Notes: a model not told the origin generated them from the sequence alone. 64,000 bases of DNA from Chitinimonas viridis (GCF_030409555.1 NZ_JAUFPU010000004.1:127680-191679), one strand, 5' to 3'. Counted from the first letter of the stretch, positions 52,938 to 62,300 are shown. Numbers and translations are program-made.

Positions 52938-53555
52938 ATGCCGCCCTACGCCTTGCCGCTTGCCTTTGTGATCGCCGCCTACCTGGTCGGCTCGCTGTCT
53001 TTTGCCGTCATCGTCAGCCGTGCGATGAAGATGGCAGACCCCCGCTCTTACGGCTCGGGCAACCCCGGTGCCACCAATGTGCTGCGTTCAGGCAAAAAGC
53101 TGGCCGCCGTGCTCACCTTGCTGGGCGATACGCTCAAAGCAGTGGTGGTGGTACTGGCTGCCAAGTTGGCCGACCTTCCTGACCCCTGGCTGGCTGCGGT
53201 GGCAGTGGCCGTCACCGTAGGCCATATGTGGCCGGTGTTCTTCCGCTTTCTGGGTGGAAAAGGTGTCGCGACAGCGGCTGGCGTGCTGCTGACGCTGGAT
53301 TGGCGCCTGGGCCTCGCCACCGTGACGGTCTGGCTGGTCATGGCTGCAACCACCCGTATCTCGTCGCTGGCCGCCATAGTGGCCGCCGTCGCGGCGCCCA
53401 TAGCCTGCCATCTGCTGCTGCCCGGCCGACCCGCACTGTTCGGCGCGGTCTTGCTGATTGCAGCATTGCTGGTACAGCGCCACAAGCGCAATCTGCTCAA
53501 TCTCCTGGCCGGCACCGAAGGCAAGATAGGCGAGAAAGCCAAAGCGGAAGAATAA
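52938..53555 (+). CDS. plsY: Glycerol-3-phosphate acyltransferase PlsY
   Basis: The 205-residue membrane protein transfers acyl groups from acyl-phosphate to glycerol 3-phosphate, the first committed phospholipid step. It has about five membrane helices and the three PlsY motifs: SYGSGNPGATNVLRSG near 36, GHMWPVFFRFLGGKGVATAAG near 95 and a third around RISSLAAIVAA. The N-terminal ATG has a weak GGA site about 12 bases upstream. Confidence 0.96.
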   Translation: MPPYALPLAFVIAAYLVGSLSFAVIVSRAMKMADPRSYGSGNPGATNVLRSGKKLAAVLTLLGDTLKAVVVVLAAKLADLPDPWLAAVAVAVTVGHMWPVFFRFLGGKGVATAAGVLLTLDWRLGLATVTVWLVMAATTRISSLAAIVAAVAAPIACHLLLPGRPALFGAVLLIAALLVQRHKRNLLNLLAGTEGKIGEKAKAEE

Positions 53556-53619
53556 TTGCCCGGCGGGCGCTACCCACAAGGCTGGATGTCACCCGATGCA
53601 CTACTCGCCTATCTGACGT

Positions 53620-54369
53620 TCAATCTCTGAACAGATGGGTAAAGGCGCGGCTGACCGGCAGCTTTTCGCTGCATCCCTTCACCAGCACTTGCATACGCTC
53701 GGCATCAATGCGCTCTGCGGCAGCAATCGCATTGACATTGACCATGGTGCCCCGGTGTATCTGCCAGAACTTCTCCTGGTCCAATCCCGCCAGCAAATCC
53801 TTCAGCGGGGTCCGTATCAGCGCCTCTGAGTCCGCCAGCACCACCCGGGTGTACTTGGTATCCGACTGGAAGAACAGCACGTCTTCCACATTGATCAGCT
53901 TGATCTGCTTGCCCACCGTGGCCTTGATCCACTTGAGCTTCTCGGCTGATTGCTGCGGCACCACCGATTTCAGCTTGCTCAATATCTCGGCCAGGTCGGC
54001 CGGCTGAGCGGCCAGCTTGGTCTTGATACGCTCTACTGCCTTGGCCAACCGATCCACTTCAACCGGCTTGAGCAGGTAATCCACCGCGCCTGCCTCAAAC
54101 GCCTCCACCGCGTACTGGTCGTATGCCGTCACAAACACCACATGGGCGCCACCCGCTATGCGCTCAGCCACTTCCAGCCCGGATAGCCCAGGCATGCGGA
54201 TATCGAGGAAAACCACATCGGGTTCGTATTCGAGATAGCCATCCCAGGCGTCATTACCATTCTCGGCCACCGCCACCAGCTCGGCCTCAGGCCAGGTCTT
54301 TTGCAGCAAACCTTCCAGGCGCTCGCGCATCAGGGGTTCGTCTTCGGCGATCAGGATACGTGTACTCAT
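53620..54369 (-). CDS. LytTR-family response regulator
   Basis: The 249-residue protein has a receiver domain (acidic pocket E9/D10, phosphoacceptor D56 in VVFLDIRMPG, K in YLLKPVEVDRL near 103) and a C-terminal LytTR DNA-binding domain (about 145-245, with INVEDVLFFQSDTKYTRV and FWQIHRGTMVNVNAI). It resembles AlgR/LytR-type regulators. It is the last gene of a reverse-strand cluster with three LytS-type kinases, and is the only response regulator visible for them. Confidence 0.95.
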   Translation of the reverse strand: MSTRILIAEDEPLMRERLEGLLQKTWPEAELVAVAENGNDAWDGYLEYEPDVVFLDIRMPGLSGLEVAERIAGGAHVVFVTAYDQYAVEAFEAGAVDYLLKPVEVDRLAKAVERIKTKLAAQPADLAEILSKLKSVVPQQSAEKLKWIKATVGKQIKLINVEDVLFFQSDTKYTRVVLADSEALIRTPLKDLLAGLDQEKFWQIHRGTMVNVNAIAAAERIDAERMQVLVKGCSEKLPVSRAFTHLFRD

Positions 54370-54554
54370 TATTCTCTCTGCTTCAAAGTGTTATTGCATA
54401 ACTGGTGGAGCCACTTCGCACCAGGGTAGCCACAGCCTCACCAGGGTATCAACCAAGCCTGACGGGAGCGTATCAAACCCACCGCAAGCGCCGTAACAAC
54501 AGCTAGTTTTTCCCCTCTCGGTGTTGCACCGACGCTAAGCGCCTGTTCAAAGGG

Positions 54555-55880
54555 CTAACCTGCGCCATCCACCAGCGGCAAACGCAACTCAGCCAGCGCG
54601 CCCTCCTCCTGCTCCAGCAGCACCAGGCCAGCACGCTCGCCAAAGCCCAGTTGCAGGCGCTCCCGGATATTGGCCAACCCTACACCGCCTTCAAGCATGG
54701 GCGGCAAGCCAACACCGGTATCACGCACCTGCAGACAGAGTTGCCCTCCCTCCATGCTGGCACTCACCGTAATGCTGCCGCCCCTTAGCGCAGGCTCGAT
54801 GCCATGTTTGATCGCGTTTTCCACCAGGGTCAGCAGCATCATGCTGGGTATGGTCTGGCTTGCCAGGTCAGGCGGCAGTGCCAATGTGTAGCGCAAGCGG
54901 CTACCAAGCCTGGCCTGCATGATGCGCAGATAGGCCTCCACCAGGGTAAAGTCCTGGCCCAGCGTCACCATGCCATTGCGCAACTGCGCCAGGCTGCTGC
55001 GCAGAAACTGGATCAGGCTGGCTGTCAGGTTGGCAGCACGGGGAGCGCCATCCTCCGCCAGCTGTTGCACTGCCCCCAGGGTATTGAACAAGAAGTGAGG
55101 CTCTATCTGCGCCTGCAGCAGCCTCAGTTGCGCCTCGCTCAGCTGCCTTGCCATTCGCTCTGCATGGGCTTCGGCTGTCAGCCTACTGCGTAGCTCTTCC
55201 ATCTCCTTGTTGCGCCAATGAGCAAAAGCCACCGTCAGCATGGCTCCCACGCACATACCCAGCCCTACGGCCAGCATGGCCATATTGCCCAGCAGTCGCG
55301 TCACCAGCATCTCGCCCAAGGCTTGCAAAGGCGAGCCTGTGGTACGTAAAAACACTCCCGCAGCACCAAACAGAATCATCAAGGCAAGCGGTAGCAGCAC
55401 CACCCAAGCCACCAGCTTGAGAAAACCACCCAAACGACCCAGGTATTTGCCGTAGCCATACCAGACATCCAGCACGGACCAGAAGACCGCCAGCAACAGG
55501 GTTATCGCCACCAGACTGAAAGAGCCGGGTAGTGGCTGGCGAGCAATCTCAATGCTGATATGCCGCGTTCCGTCGTGCAGGCTTTGCACTACCACCCTAC
55601 TGTCAAACACGCAGAAGAGATAGGCCGTCGCCAGAATCAAGACAGACAGTACGCCACCTATCAACCAGGCCTTCGGGGATCTGACCAAGCCGTCCACTTC
55701 GTCCAGCTGTTGCTGGCTAAGTTGAGACTGCGAACCGATCAGCCAGGCATTGAATCGATCACCCTGCTGAAAGGCGCGTGCCAGCAAGCCATGCGCCGTC
55801 GGCAGGGTTTCGGCAGTGGCTGCCTGGGTTTCAAAGGTGCGGGTGTTCTCAAGCATGCCGGTTTGCCCTGGGGGAGTCAT
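54555..55880 (-). CDS. LytS/YehU-type sensor histidine kinase (copy 1)
   Basis: The 441-residue protein has about four membrane helices (roughly 70-215), a short coiled coil, then a His_kinase domain with the phospho-acceptor His in LQAQIEPHFLFNTLGAVQQL and a GHKL ATPase domain (LVENAIKHGIEP, DTGVGLPP, GVGLANIRERL). All catalytic boxes are intact. It is the most divergent of the three kinases here and lies 185 bases before the response regulator. The start may be ATG 55856, which has AGGG 10 bases upstream. Confidence 0.92.
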   Translation of the reverse strand: MTPPGQTGMLENTRTFETQAATAETLPTAHGLLARAFQQGDRFNAWLIGSQSQLSQQQLDEVDGLVRSPKAWLIGGVLSVLILATAYLFCVFDSRVVVQSLHDGTRHISIEIARQPLPGSFSLVAITLLLAVFWSVLDVWYGYGKYLGRLGGFLKLVAWVVLLPLALMILFGAAGVFLRTTGSPLQALGEMLVTRLLGNMAMLAVGLGMCVGAMLTVAFAHWRNKEMEELRSRLTAEAHAERMARQLSEAQLRLLQAQIEPHFLFNTLGAVQQLAEDGAPRAANLTASLIQFLRSSLAQLRNGMVTLGQDFTLVEAYLRIMQARLGSRLRYTLALPPDLASQTIPSMMLLTLVENAIKHGIEPALRGGSITVSASMEGGQLCLQVRDTGVGLPPMLEGGVGLANIRERLQLGFGERAGLVLLEQEEGALAELRLPLVDGAG

Positions 55881-55955
55881 GGCAGATTAATGCGGCTAAC
55901 TGCCAGCGCCCAGTACAAGGAGACAAACGACGAGATTGGCGGCATCAACAACGAA

Positions 55956-56219
55956 CTAGTCTTCCGGTTCGTCCAGCGCCGACTGCAGGATATCGGGCAG
56001 CATCGCCTCGCTGACATGATGGAACATCTCACCGGCCACCACCTTCATGTTTGGCCCCAACTCGCACAGCCCCAGGCAGGGAAAGCGATGCACCTTCACC
56101 TGCGCCTGCCTGTCCGCGATCAATTGCTCCAGCGCACAAGCCAGGGCATCACTGCCCCGGCCGCCACAGGAGGGTTTATCGGTATAGCGATGCTTGATAC
56201 AGACCATGATGGTTTTCAT
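55956..56219 (-). CDS. Thioredoxin-like [2Fe-2S] ferredoxin
   Basis: The 87-residue protein has C7, C18, C48 and C52 (MVCIKHR, KPSCGGRGS, FPCLGLCELGP), the spacing of thioredoxin-fold [2Fe-2S] ferredoxins related to NuoE and Shethna-type proteins. It should be a cytoplasmic electron carrier or sensor. It sits between two histidine kinase genes on the same strand, 39 bases after one and 75 before the next, so it is probably co-transcribed with them. Confidence 0.88.
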   Translation of the reverse strand: MKTIMVCIKHRYTDKPSCGGRGSDALACALEQLIADRQAQVKVHRFPCLGLCELGPNMKVVAGEMFHHVSEAMLPDILQSALDEPED

Positions 56220-56258
56220 GGGCCGATTGTAGGTCCATCCCGTACCGTGGTGGTCATC

Positions 56259-57680
56259 TCAAACCCTGCCAGAGTCCAATGGCAACCGTAAACGTGCCAA
56301 AAATCCCTGCGGCTCGTTTTCCTCAAGCTCCAGCCGTGCCGCGCTGCCATAACGGAGTTTCAGTCGGGTACGGATATTGTCCAGCCCCACGCCGGTACCC
56401 GGTAAGTCACTGACGCCTCGGCCAGTATCGGCAACGGTCAGCAGCATGCTGCCACCGTCCAGGCAAGCGGTTACCACCACCTCGCCACCGGGCGCATAGG
56501 GTTCCAGGCCATGCTTGAGCGCATTCTCCACCAGGGTCAGCAGCATCATGCTGGGCACTGCTTGATTGCCTAGCTCAGCAGGCAGTTCTACCCGGTAGCG
56601 CAAACGGTCGCCCATGCGGGCCTGCATGACTGCCAGGTAGGACTCAATCAGGGCAAAGTCATCCTTGAGCGTGGTGTGCTCGGCCCGCAGCGTTGCCATG
56701 CTGCCGCGCAAAAAGCGAATCAAGTCTGCAGCCAGAGCGGCCGCTTCGGGGGCCTTGCCTTCCGCCCGGTGCTGCAGCGCCCCCAGGGTATTGAAGAGAA
56801 AGTGTGGCTCTATCTGCGCCTGCAGCAACTTGAGTTCGGCCTCGGCCTTCTCGGCCTGATGGCGTAGTTCATTGGTTTCGACTGCGTACTCCATGTTGCG
56901 CATAGACGAAACCAGGGCAACCACCGATACAAACAGCAAAAGCAGCAGCAAGGAAGCGCCGCCCGAGGCAACCAGCACGACACCTAGCTGCGAAAAATCC
57001 CGTTTACCATCAACCAGCAGCAACATGGCCCAGAGCAAGACGGTAACCAGCACCATAACCAGCAACATGATGCCGGCGAAATACCATAGCCTGCCCGCGT
57101 ACTTGCGGTAGCCCACCCACAGATCCAGCACCAACCAGCCTGCCAACACGCCCACCACCAAGCCCGCGGCACCTACATAAAGAGAGGGTGAATGCCAGGT
57201 AGCGGCGACCTGGAATCGGGTCACATCTATTCCGGACAGCAGAACAGCAACAATGCTGAAACCCACTAGCCATACGCCGATCAGCAAGCGTCCGCGGCCC
57301 GTGGTGAACAGTTTGTCCAACCTGTCGACATCACGTTGCTGGATGTGCTGTTCGGATTTGTACCACCATGCGCTGTAGCGCTCACTGGCAAGAAAAAGGC
57401 GCCCGAAGCGGGTGGCAGCGCGAGGGCCTGCATCGTTTCCGCCAACCCCTGGCTGCTTGGCCCATACCGGTTTGACCAGGGTGAAAAAGCACACCAGAAC
57501 GGCAAACTTGATACCCAGCACCAGCAGCTCCAGCACTCCTGGCGGCAAGCCCATCGCAACAAAGACTCGCTTGGCCAGTAGGCCCAGCACTGCCTGCAGC
57601 ACCACCATCACAACGACCAGGGCGATCATGCGGGGTCGCGTCGCCACCACATACTGTCTCAGCATCAGGAAGGGATTCAT
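56259..57680 (-). CDS. LytS/YehU-type sensor histidine kinase (copy 2)
   Basis: The 473-residue kinase has two N-terminal membrane helices (about 17-65), then four more between about 130 and 260, and an intact His_kinase/GHKL region: LLQAQIEPHFLFNTLGALQHR, LVENALKHGLEP, DTGRGVSD and GVGLDNIRTRLKLRYGS. From LKLLQAQ to the C-terminus it is nearly the same as copy 3, pointing to recent tandem duplication. Its start overlaps the stop of copy 3 (ATGA). AGGAAG precedes the start. Confidence 0.93.
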   Translation of the reverse strand: MNPFLMLRQYVVATRPRMIALVVVMVVLQAVLGLLAKRVFVAMGLPPGVLELLVLGIKFAVLVCFFTLVKPVWAKQPGVGGNDAGPRAATRFGRLFLASERYSAWWYKSEQHIQQRDVDRLDKLFTTGRGRLLIGVWLVGFSIVAVLLSGIDVTRFQVAATWHSPSLYVGAAGLVVGVLAGWLVLDLWVGYRKYAGRLWYFAGIMLLVMVLVTVLLWAMLLLVDGKRDFSQLGVVLVASGGASLLLLLLFVSVVALVSSMRNMEYAVETNELRHQAEKAEAELKLLQAQIEPHFLFNTLGALQHRAEGKAPEAAALAADLIRFLRGSMATLRAEHTTLKDDFALIESYLAVMQARMGDRLRYRVELPAELGNQAVPSMMLLTLVENALKHGLEPYAPGGEVVVTACLDGGSMLLTVADTGRGVSDLPGTGVGLDNIRTRLKLRYGSAARLELEENEPQGFLARLRLPLDSGRV

Positions 57681-59107
57681 GCCAATACCCCTTCTGCCTG
57701 GTTGACCATGGGTAGCGTGATGCGCGCCACAAAGCCTTGCGGCTGATTTTCTTCGAGTTCAAGGCAGGCGGCGCTGCCATAGCGCAATTTCAGGCGGGTG
57801 CGGATATTGTCCAGGCCCACCCCTGTGCCGGGGATATCGCTGACGCCAGCACCTGTGTCCACGACACACAGCGTCAGCTTCGTGCCGTCGCTGCAGGCTT
57901 GCACCAAAACCTCACCGCCGTCTGGGCATGGCTCGATACCATGCTTGATCGCGTTTTCCGCCAGTGTCAGCAGCATCATGCTGGGCAAGGTCTGCCCAGT
58001 CAGGCTGGATGGCAGGTCCAGCCGGTAGCGCAAGCGCGCGCCCAGCCGCGCTTGCATCACGCCCAGGTAAGCCTCCACCAGGCCAAACTCCTCCTGCAGT
58101 GTGGTTTGCTCGGCCCGCAGGGTCTGCATGCTGCCACGCAGAAAGCGCACCAGATCGGCCGCTAGTGCTGCCGCCTCTGGCGCCTTGCCTTCAGCCCGCT
58201 GCTGCAAGGCCCCCAGGGTGTTGAACAGGAAATGCGGTTCTATCTGTGCCTGCAGCAGTTTCAGCTGCGCCTCCGCCAGCTCGCGCCCTGTCCGCTCGCG
58301 CAAGGCTTCGGCCTCCCACTTGCTGATCAGCAGTTGGTCGTCTCGGTTGCGGAGCCGCGCCGATGCGGATAGGCCAATTACCCCAGCCGCCGCCAGCAAT
58401 AGCAGAGAGTAGGCTGTGTGTACCGGCAACTTGTGCTTCTCGTTGCGAACTTCCGCTTGCTTAGCGATCCCATTGACCGGGTCTTTCGCCAACACCTTCC
58501 CAGTGAAAGCGCTGACAACGCCCGCGCTGAACGTGGCCATGAAAATCAGCACCACAAACAGCACGATGCTGAACAGGTGACGCCACCCTTCGAAGCGCCG
58601 ATAGGCCAGCCAGGCACCGTATGCCACCGCCATCCATACAGCAAGCAGAAGGGTGGTAAAGAACCAGTAACCGTTTCTGTGCCGCCTGATCCAGGCATGC
58701 TCCGCCACACCCAGGTCTTCACCAGGCATGTTCATCACGACATCTGCCGCCAGCAAGAACGATGAAATCAGATGCGCACCACCCAGCAGCACACCCAGCC
58801 AGCCTACCGCCCTGGCCACGAAGGACCAGCGGCGACGCCACCGATGGTCGTGCGGTAATCCACTCCAGGCCGGGAACAGCAGGCGGGTCCATAGCAGCCA
58901 CGCCACCACCGCTATAGCCAGGCTGATACCAAGGCTGATGCCGGAATTAGTGTCAAACCAGATCTCCCACCGTTGCGGCAATGTCCGTATCAGCAAATCG
59001 GTCAGCAGCAGGATCGCCAAGCCATAACCCAGCCACATCATGCCGGGTGCCCTCGCTGGTACGGGCCTGACTGAACTGCCTGATACAAGTGCCATGGTAT
59101 TGGGCAT
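57677..59107 (-). CDS. LytS/YehU-type sensor histidine kinase (copy 3)
   Basis: The 476-residue kinase has about six membrane helices in the first 260 residues, then LLQAQIEPHFLFNTLGALQQR, LAENAIKHGIEP, DTGAGVSD and GVGLDNIRTRLKLRYGS. I use ATG 59107, which has GGAG 8 bases upstream; the frame is open to 59176. It is the first gene of the reverse-strand cluster HK3-HK2-ferredoxin-HK1-regulator. Its N-terminal sensor half differs from copy 2, so the duplicates may sense different signals through the same regulator. Confidence 0.93.
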   Translation of the reverse strand: MPNTMALVSGSSVRPVPARAPGMMWLGYGLAILLLTDLLIRTLPQRWEIWFDTNSGISLGISLAIAVVAWLLWTRLLFPAWSGLPHDHRWRRRWSFVARAVGWLGVLLGGAHLISSFLLAADVVMNMPGEDLGVAEHAWIRRHRNGYWFFTTLLLAVWMAVAYGAWLAYRRFEGWRHLFSIVLFVVLIFMATFSAGVVSAFTGKVLAKDPVNGIAKQAEVRNEKHKLPVHTAYSLLLLAAAGVIGLSASARLRNRDDQLLISKWEAEALRERTGRELAEAQLKLLQAQIEPHFLFNTLGALQQRAEGKAPEAAALAADLVRFLRGSMQTLRAEQTTLQEEFGLVEAYLGVMQARLGARLRYRLDLPSSLTGQTLPSMMLLTLAENAIKHGIEPCPDGGEVLVQACSDGTKLTLCVVDTGAGVSDIPGTGVGLDNIRTRLKLRYGSAACLELEENQPQGFVARITLPMVNQAEGVLA

Positions 59108-59387
59108 CGTCGTGCTCCCCCTCTCGTCTTGTTGGTAGCGTAACCCTATTGCTGATACGGCTGGGGCGCATCCCATAGGCGACCAAGTACGGAATCGGGC
59201 GGACCAGTGACGATAAGCATTGCCCCAGTCATCGCACCGTAAAGAGACTTCCGGAAGCCTCGACTGCCAGGCAAGACAAGGCGCGAATAAAAACGATGAG
59301 GTGGCATAGGTGAATTAGACAAGACGAATATTTTTGCGTGTAGCGCAGTATTGCGACGACAGCCAGGCTGCTAGAGCTTCACCTAAT

Positions 59388-59427
59388 GCAAAAGGCGCAT
59401 TGCTCCAAGGAAGCAATGCGCCTTTGC
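59388..59427 (-). terminator. Strong hairpin, probable terminator of the YbdK/antiporter transcript
   Basis: GCAAAAGGCGCATTGCT pairs with AGCAATGCGCCTTTGC around a 7-base loop. It is about 45 bases beyond the stop codon of the kinase remnant, in the right place to end the reverse-strand transcript. The remaining sequence from 59177 to 59387 holds no gene. Confidence 0.65.
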
Positions 59428-59471
59428 GCAGCAACTGCAGTATAAAACCGGCTACCCGTATCAGGTAGCCC

Positions 59472-59562
59472 TTACACCGTCTGAGTCCGCGGCAAGACCA
59501 CGCATGCAACAAAACCCTGCGGTTCGTCCTCGATCAGCCACATCTTCAGATAGAACCTCTTC
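59472..59562 (-). pseudogene. C-terminal remnant of a fourth LytS-type kinase
   Basis: On the reverse strand a frame ending at TAA 59472-59474 reads RFYLKMWLIEDEPQGFVACVVLP. It aligns with the kinase C-terminus in copies 2 and 3 (LELEENEPQGFLARLRLP and LELEENQPQGFVARITLP): the E-P-Q-G-F-V-A core and the final L-P are shared. Nothing upstream of it survives because the YbdK gene ends at 59568. It implies a fourth kinase gene once stood here and was mostly deleted. Confidence 0.6.
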
Positions 59563-59567
59563 TGTGT

Positions 59568-60719
59568 TCAAGCTACCGATGCCTCCCGTCCCGCCCATCG
59601 CTCTACCTGTCTGAGCATCACATGGCTGAGCGAGCACTCCCGCCCGGCCACGCTGCGCAACCAGGCCGCATCGTTGTCCATGCGTAGTACCTGCCCCAAC
59701 AATTCGCTGATGGCGGCTTCGCTGTGCAGGTCGGCTGCTACAGGCATCAGCCTAGTCAGGGTGTCGATCAGATCTTCGTGCAAGGCACGCTGGCTACGTG
59801 TGGCCACATCGATGAACTGGGCAGAGAGCCCAAAGCGGCATGCCTGAAAGCGGTTGTAGCTGTAGGCCATCCCCAGGTCTGGATGTGGCGCGCGGCGGGT
59901 TTCCTGCCGCAACCAAGCCACCAGCGCCTGGGCAAAGGCGGCCAGGCGCGCAGCTTGGCGGGGCGCAAGCGGCGTATCACAGACCCTGACCTCTATGGTG
60001 CCGTAGTTGGGCTTGGGCCTGATGTCCCAGTAAAAGTCCTTCATGCTCTGCACCACGCCATACTCGACCATGCGGGTGAAGTAGTCACAGAACTCTCGCC
60101 AGCTGTAAACCGGCGGCATGGTGCCGGAGAGTGGAAAGGCATTGACCGCCGACAACCTGGCACTGTCAAAGGCAGTATCCACGCCCTGGTAGTAAGGCGA
60201 GCTGGCTGACAGGGCAATGAAGTGGGGCACATAGCGTGAGACCAGGCGGGTCATCCGGACGGCCTCATCACCATCACGACAGGCGATATGGATGTGCTGG
60301 CCAAACACGGTGAACTGTTTGGCCAGATAGCCATACATTTCCGATAGCGCGAGGTAGCGCTCCTTGGGATAGATGCGCTGTTCGTGCCAGCGCTGGAAAG
60401 GGTGGGTACCGCCACCTGCCAGCGCCAGGTGCAGTCTATCCCCGGCCGCCACCATATGGTCGCGCAGCGTCTCCAGCTCGGCCACCAGCGAGGTGTAATC
60501 ATGATGCACCGAGGAATTGAGCTCTATCATGCCCTCGGTAATCTCCGGCACGACATTGCCGGGATGATCCTGCCGGGCCAGTTGGGCCAGCAGATCGGTA
60601 GCGCCCCGCGTAAGGTTGTAATCGTGCCGCGAGAGTATCTGTAGCTCCAGTTCCACCCCCATGGTCAACGCCTCGCTGCCTTGAAAGCTCAGCATTTCGT
60701 CCAGTTCATGATTTGACAT
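59568..60719 (-). CDS. ybdK: YbdK-family carboxylate-amine ligase (GCS2-like)
   Basis: The 383-residue protein belongs to the glutamate-cysteine ligase type 2 superfamily: TMGVELELQILSRHDYNL near residue 19, GGGTHPFQRW near 102, FGQHIHIACRDGDEAV near 140 and RPKPNYGTIEVRVCDTPL near 237. E. coli YbdK shows weak gamma-glutamylcysteine ligase activity; the real substrate is uncertain. A GGAGGGG site lies about 8 bases before the ATG. It overlaps the end of the antiporter gene by 14 bases. Confidence 0.93.
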   Translation of the reverse strand: MSNHELDEMLSFQGSEALTMGVELELQILSRHDYNLTRGATDLLAQLARQDHPGNVVPEITEGMIELNSSVHHDYTSLVAELETLRDHMVAAGDRLHLALAGGGTHPFQRWHEQRIYPKERYLALSEMYGYLAKQFTVFGQHIHIACRDGDEAVRMTRLVSRYVPHFIALSASSPYYQGVDTAFDSARLSAVNAFPLSGTMPPVYSWREFCDYFTRMVEYGVVQSMKDFYWDIRPKPNYGTIEVRVCDTPLAPRQAARLAAFAQALVAWLRQETRRAPHPDLGMAYSYNRFQACRFGLSAQFIDVATRSQRALHEDLIDTLTRLMPVAADLHSEAAISELLGQVLRMDNDAAWLRSVAGRECSLSHVMLRQVERWAGREASVA

Positions 60720-61944
60720 GATGGCGCCCCTCCTCGGCTATCTCGCCCGCCTGCTTCAATGCCCAACGGGTGGAAATCGGCCCCAGCAACTCCATGACCA
60801 TCAAGGCCGCCACAGCAATGCCGGCGGCCTGCGGGTCCAGCTCTGGCAGCGTTGTGACCGACGCATGTACCGTGAGCAGGCCCAGGCTGGACATAGGAAT
60901 CAGCACAACGCCCAAGCAGCCACCCTGGGCATGCCGCAAACCGCATAACGGTGCGAGCAGATACGGTATGGCCACCCTTGCCAGCGTACGCACCAGCAGG
61001 AACAGCAACGTCCATAGCGCCACGCCTTGCCAGGCCGAGGGATTGAGGCTGGCACCCAGTTGCACGAAAAGCACGCAGACAAACAGGCTGCGCAATGGGT
61101 CGAGCTGCATGCCCAGCACCGCCTCGCCCGACTTGATATGGCGGCACCCAAAGCCCAGTGCCAGCACAGCCAATAACGGTGAAAACGCCAACGCCTTGGC
61201 CGCACCAACTACCGCCACGACAGCTCCGAACAGAAACAAGGTAGGTAGCACATCGTGTGGGCCATGCGCCCGCAGCCAGTGCAGAAAACGGCTGGTCAAC
61301 CAGGCTGCCAGCATACCCAGTGCCAGGCCGCCCAACAGTTCACGCATGGGCCCGATCAGCGTCTGTTGCCAGCCACCTGTCTGGGCCAGATGGGCAAGGG
61401 CAACCAGTAGCACCGCAGCCACCAGGGCCAGCATGTTATTGGCGGCAGCAAATACCTGCGCCCAATCGCTGACACGGCCTTCAGCACGTGATTCGCGTAA
61501 TACCGGCAGCAGTATCAAGGGAGAGGTAGTGATGGCGATGATCGCCAGTAGTCCGGCCGCCAGGGGCTGTAGTCCCATGCCCCAGAGCAGCAGATAGACG
61601 GCAAAGAATACCGCCAGACTTTCCAGCAGGATCAGCATGACCAGACGGGGCTCGCCCCTGAGCCAGCGCCAGTCCAGATGTCGCCCCAGTTCGAACAACA
61701 AGATACCGATGGCGATATCCGAGAACAGGCTCAATTGAGTCAGGTTCTCGCCATCCAGCACCCCCAGCACATAAGGGCCCATCAACAGGCCCGTCAGCAG
61801 GTAGCCGGTAATCGCTGGCAGATGCGACAGCAGGCGATGCAGCCACTCCGACAACAGAATGGCCGATATCAGGCAAAGTCCGATCACCACCAGCCGGTTG
61901 TCCTGCAATAGCAGGACGGTCTGGGCAAACAGGGTGTAGTCCAT
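60706..61944 (-). CDS. CPA2-family cation/proton antiporter
   Basis: The 412-residue protein has 11-13 membrane helices and a Na+/H+-exchanger domain of the KefB/RosB type, with LPAITGYLLTGLLMGP near 42 and SDIAIGILLFELGRHLD near 72. No C-terminal TrkA-N or other regulatory domain follows, so it is a minimal transporter domain. The ion is not predictable. It is translationally coupled to the YbdK gene, a pairing that might link thiol metabolism and ion efflux in the way the Kef system is glutathione-gated, but this is inference. Confidence 0.88.
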   Translation of the reverse strand: MDYTLFAQTVLLLQDNRLVVIGLCLISAILLSEWLHRLLSHLPAITGYLLTGLLMGPYVLGVLDGENLTQLSLFSDIAIGILLFELGRHLDWRWLRGEPRLVMLILLESLAVFFAVYLLLWGMGLQPLAAGLLAIIAITTSPLILLPVLRESRAEGRVSDWAQVFAAANNMLALVAAVLLVALAHLAQTGGWQQTLIGPMRELLGGLALGMLAAWLTSRFLHWLRAHGPHDVLPTLFLFGAVVAVVGAAKALAFSPLLAVLALGFGCRHIKSGEAVLGMQLDPLRSLFVCVLFVQLGASLNPSAWQGVALWTLLFLLVRTLARVAIPYLLAPLCGLRHAQGGCLGVVLIPMSSLGLLTVHASVTTLPELDPQAAGIAVAALMVMELLGPISTRWALKQAGEIAEEGRHHVKS

Positions 61945-62300
61945 GGCTATCCTCCCCCGATTGGACGCTTGCCATGCCCGTTACCAGCAAGTGTCATTCA
62001 GTGCCACCAACCGGTCTCCGCTTCGCTTTACCGGTGCGGCCTGGCATGCAGGCCCTACCCAAGCGAGGCTGGTCGGCGACATCCGCTGCGACTGTCCTGC
62101 GACTGCAGACACATCGCGCATCGTGGTTCAGCTTGTTGTATCGGCTCTAAGAGACCGCTTCCCTGGCGACGTACTGCCAGGCTGCGGGGTGCTTCGCCAG
62201 CCTGCCTGGGTACGCTAACAAGGTAGTCAGCCAGGCGGCGGCACAAGTTCCCGGCAATTTTGACCAAGATCAAACCTATCGCCCGATTACGCAGCTTCTG
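61945..62300 (+). other. Intergenic region upstream of clpB
   Basis: No gene is supportable in either strand. The reverse-strand antiporter promoter should be near 61945-62020, but no clear -35/-10 pair stands out. Confidence 0.4.
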
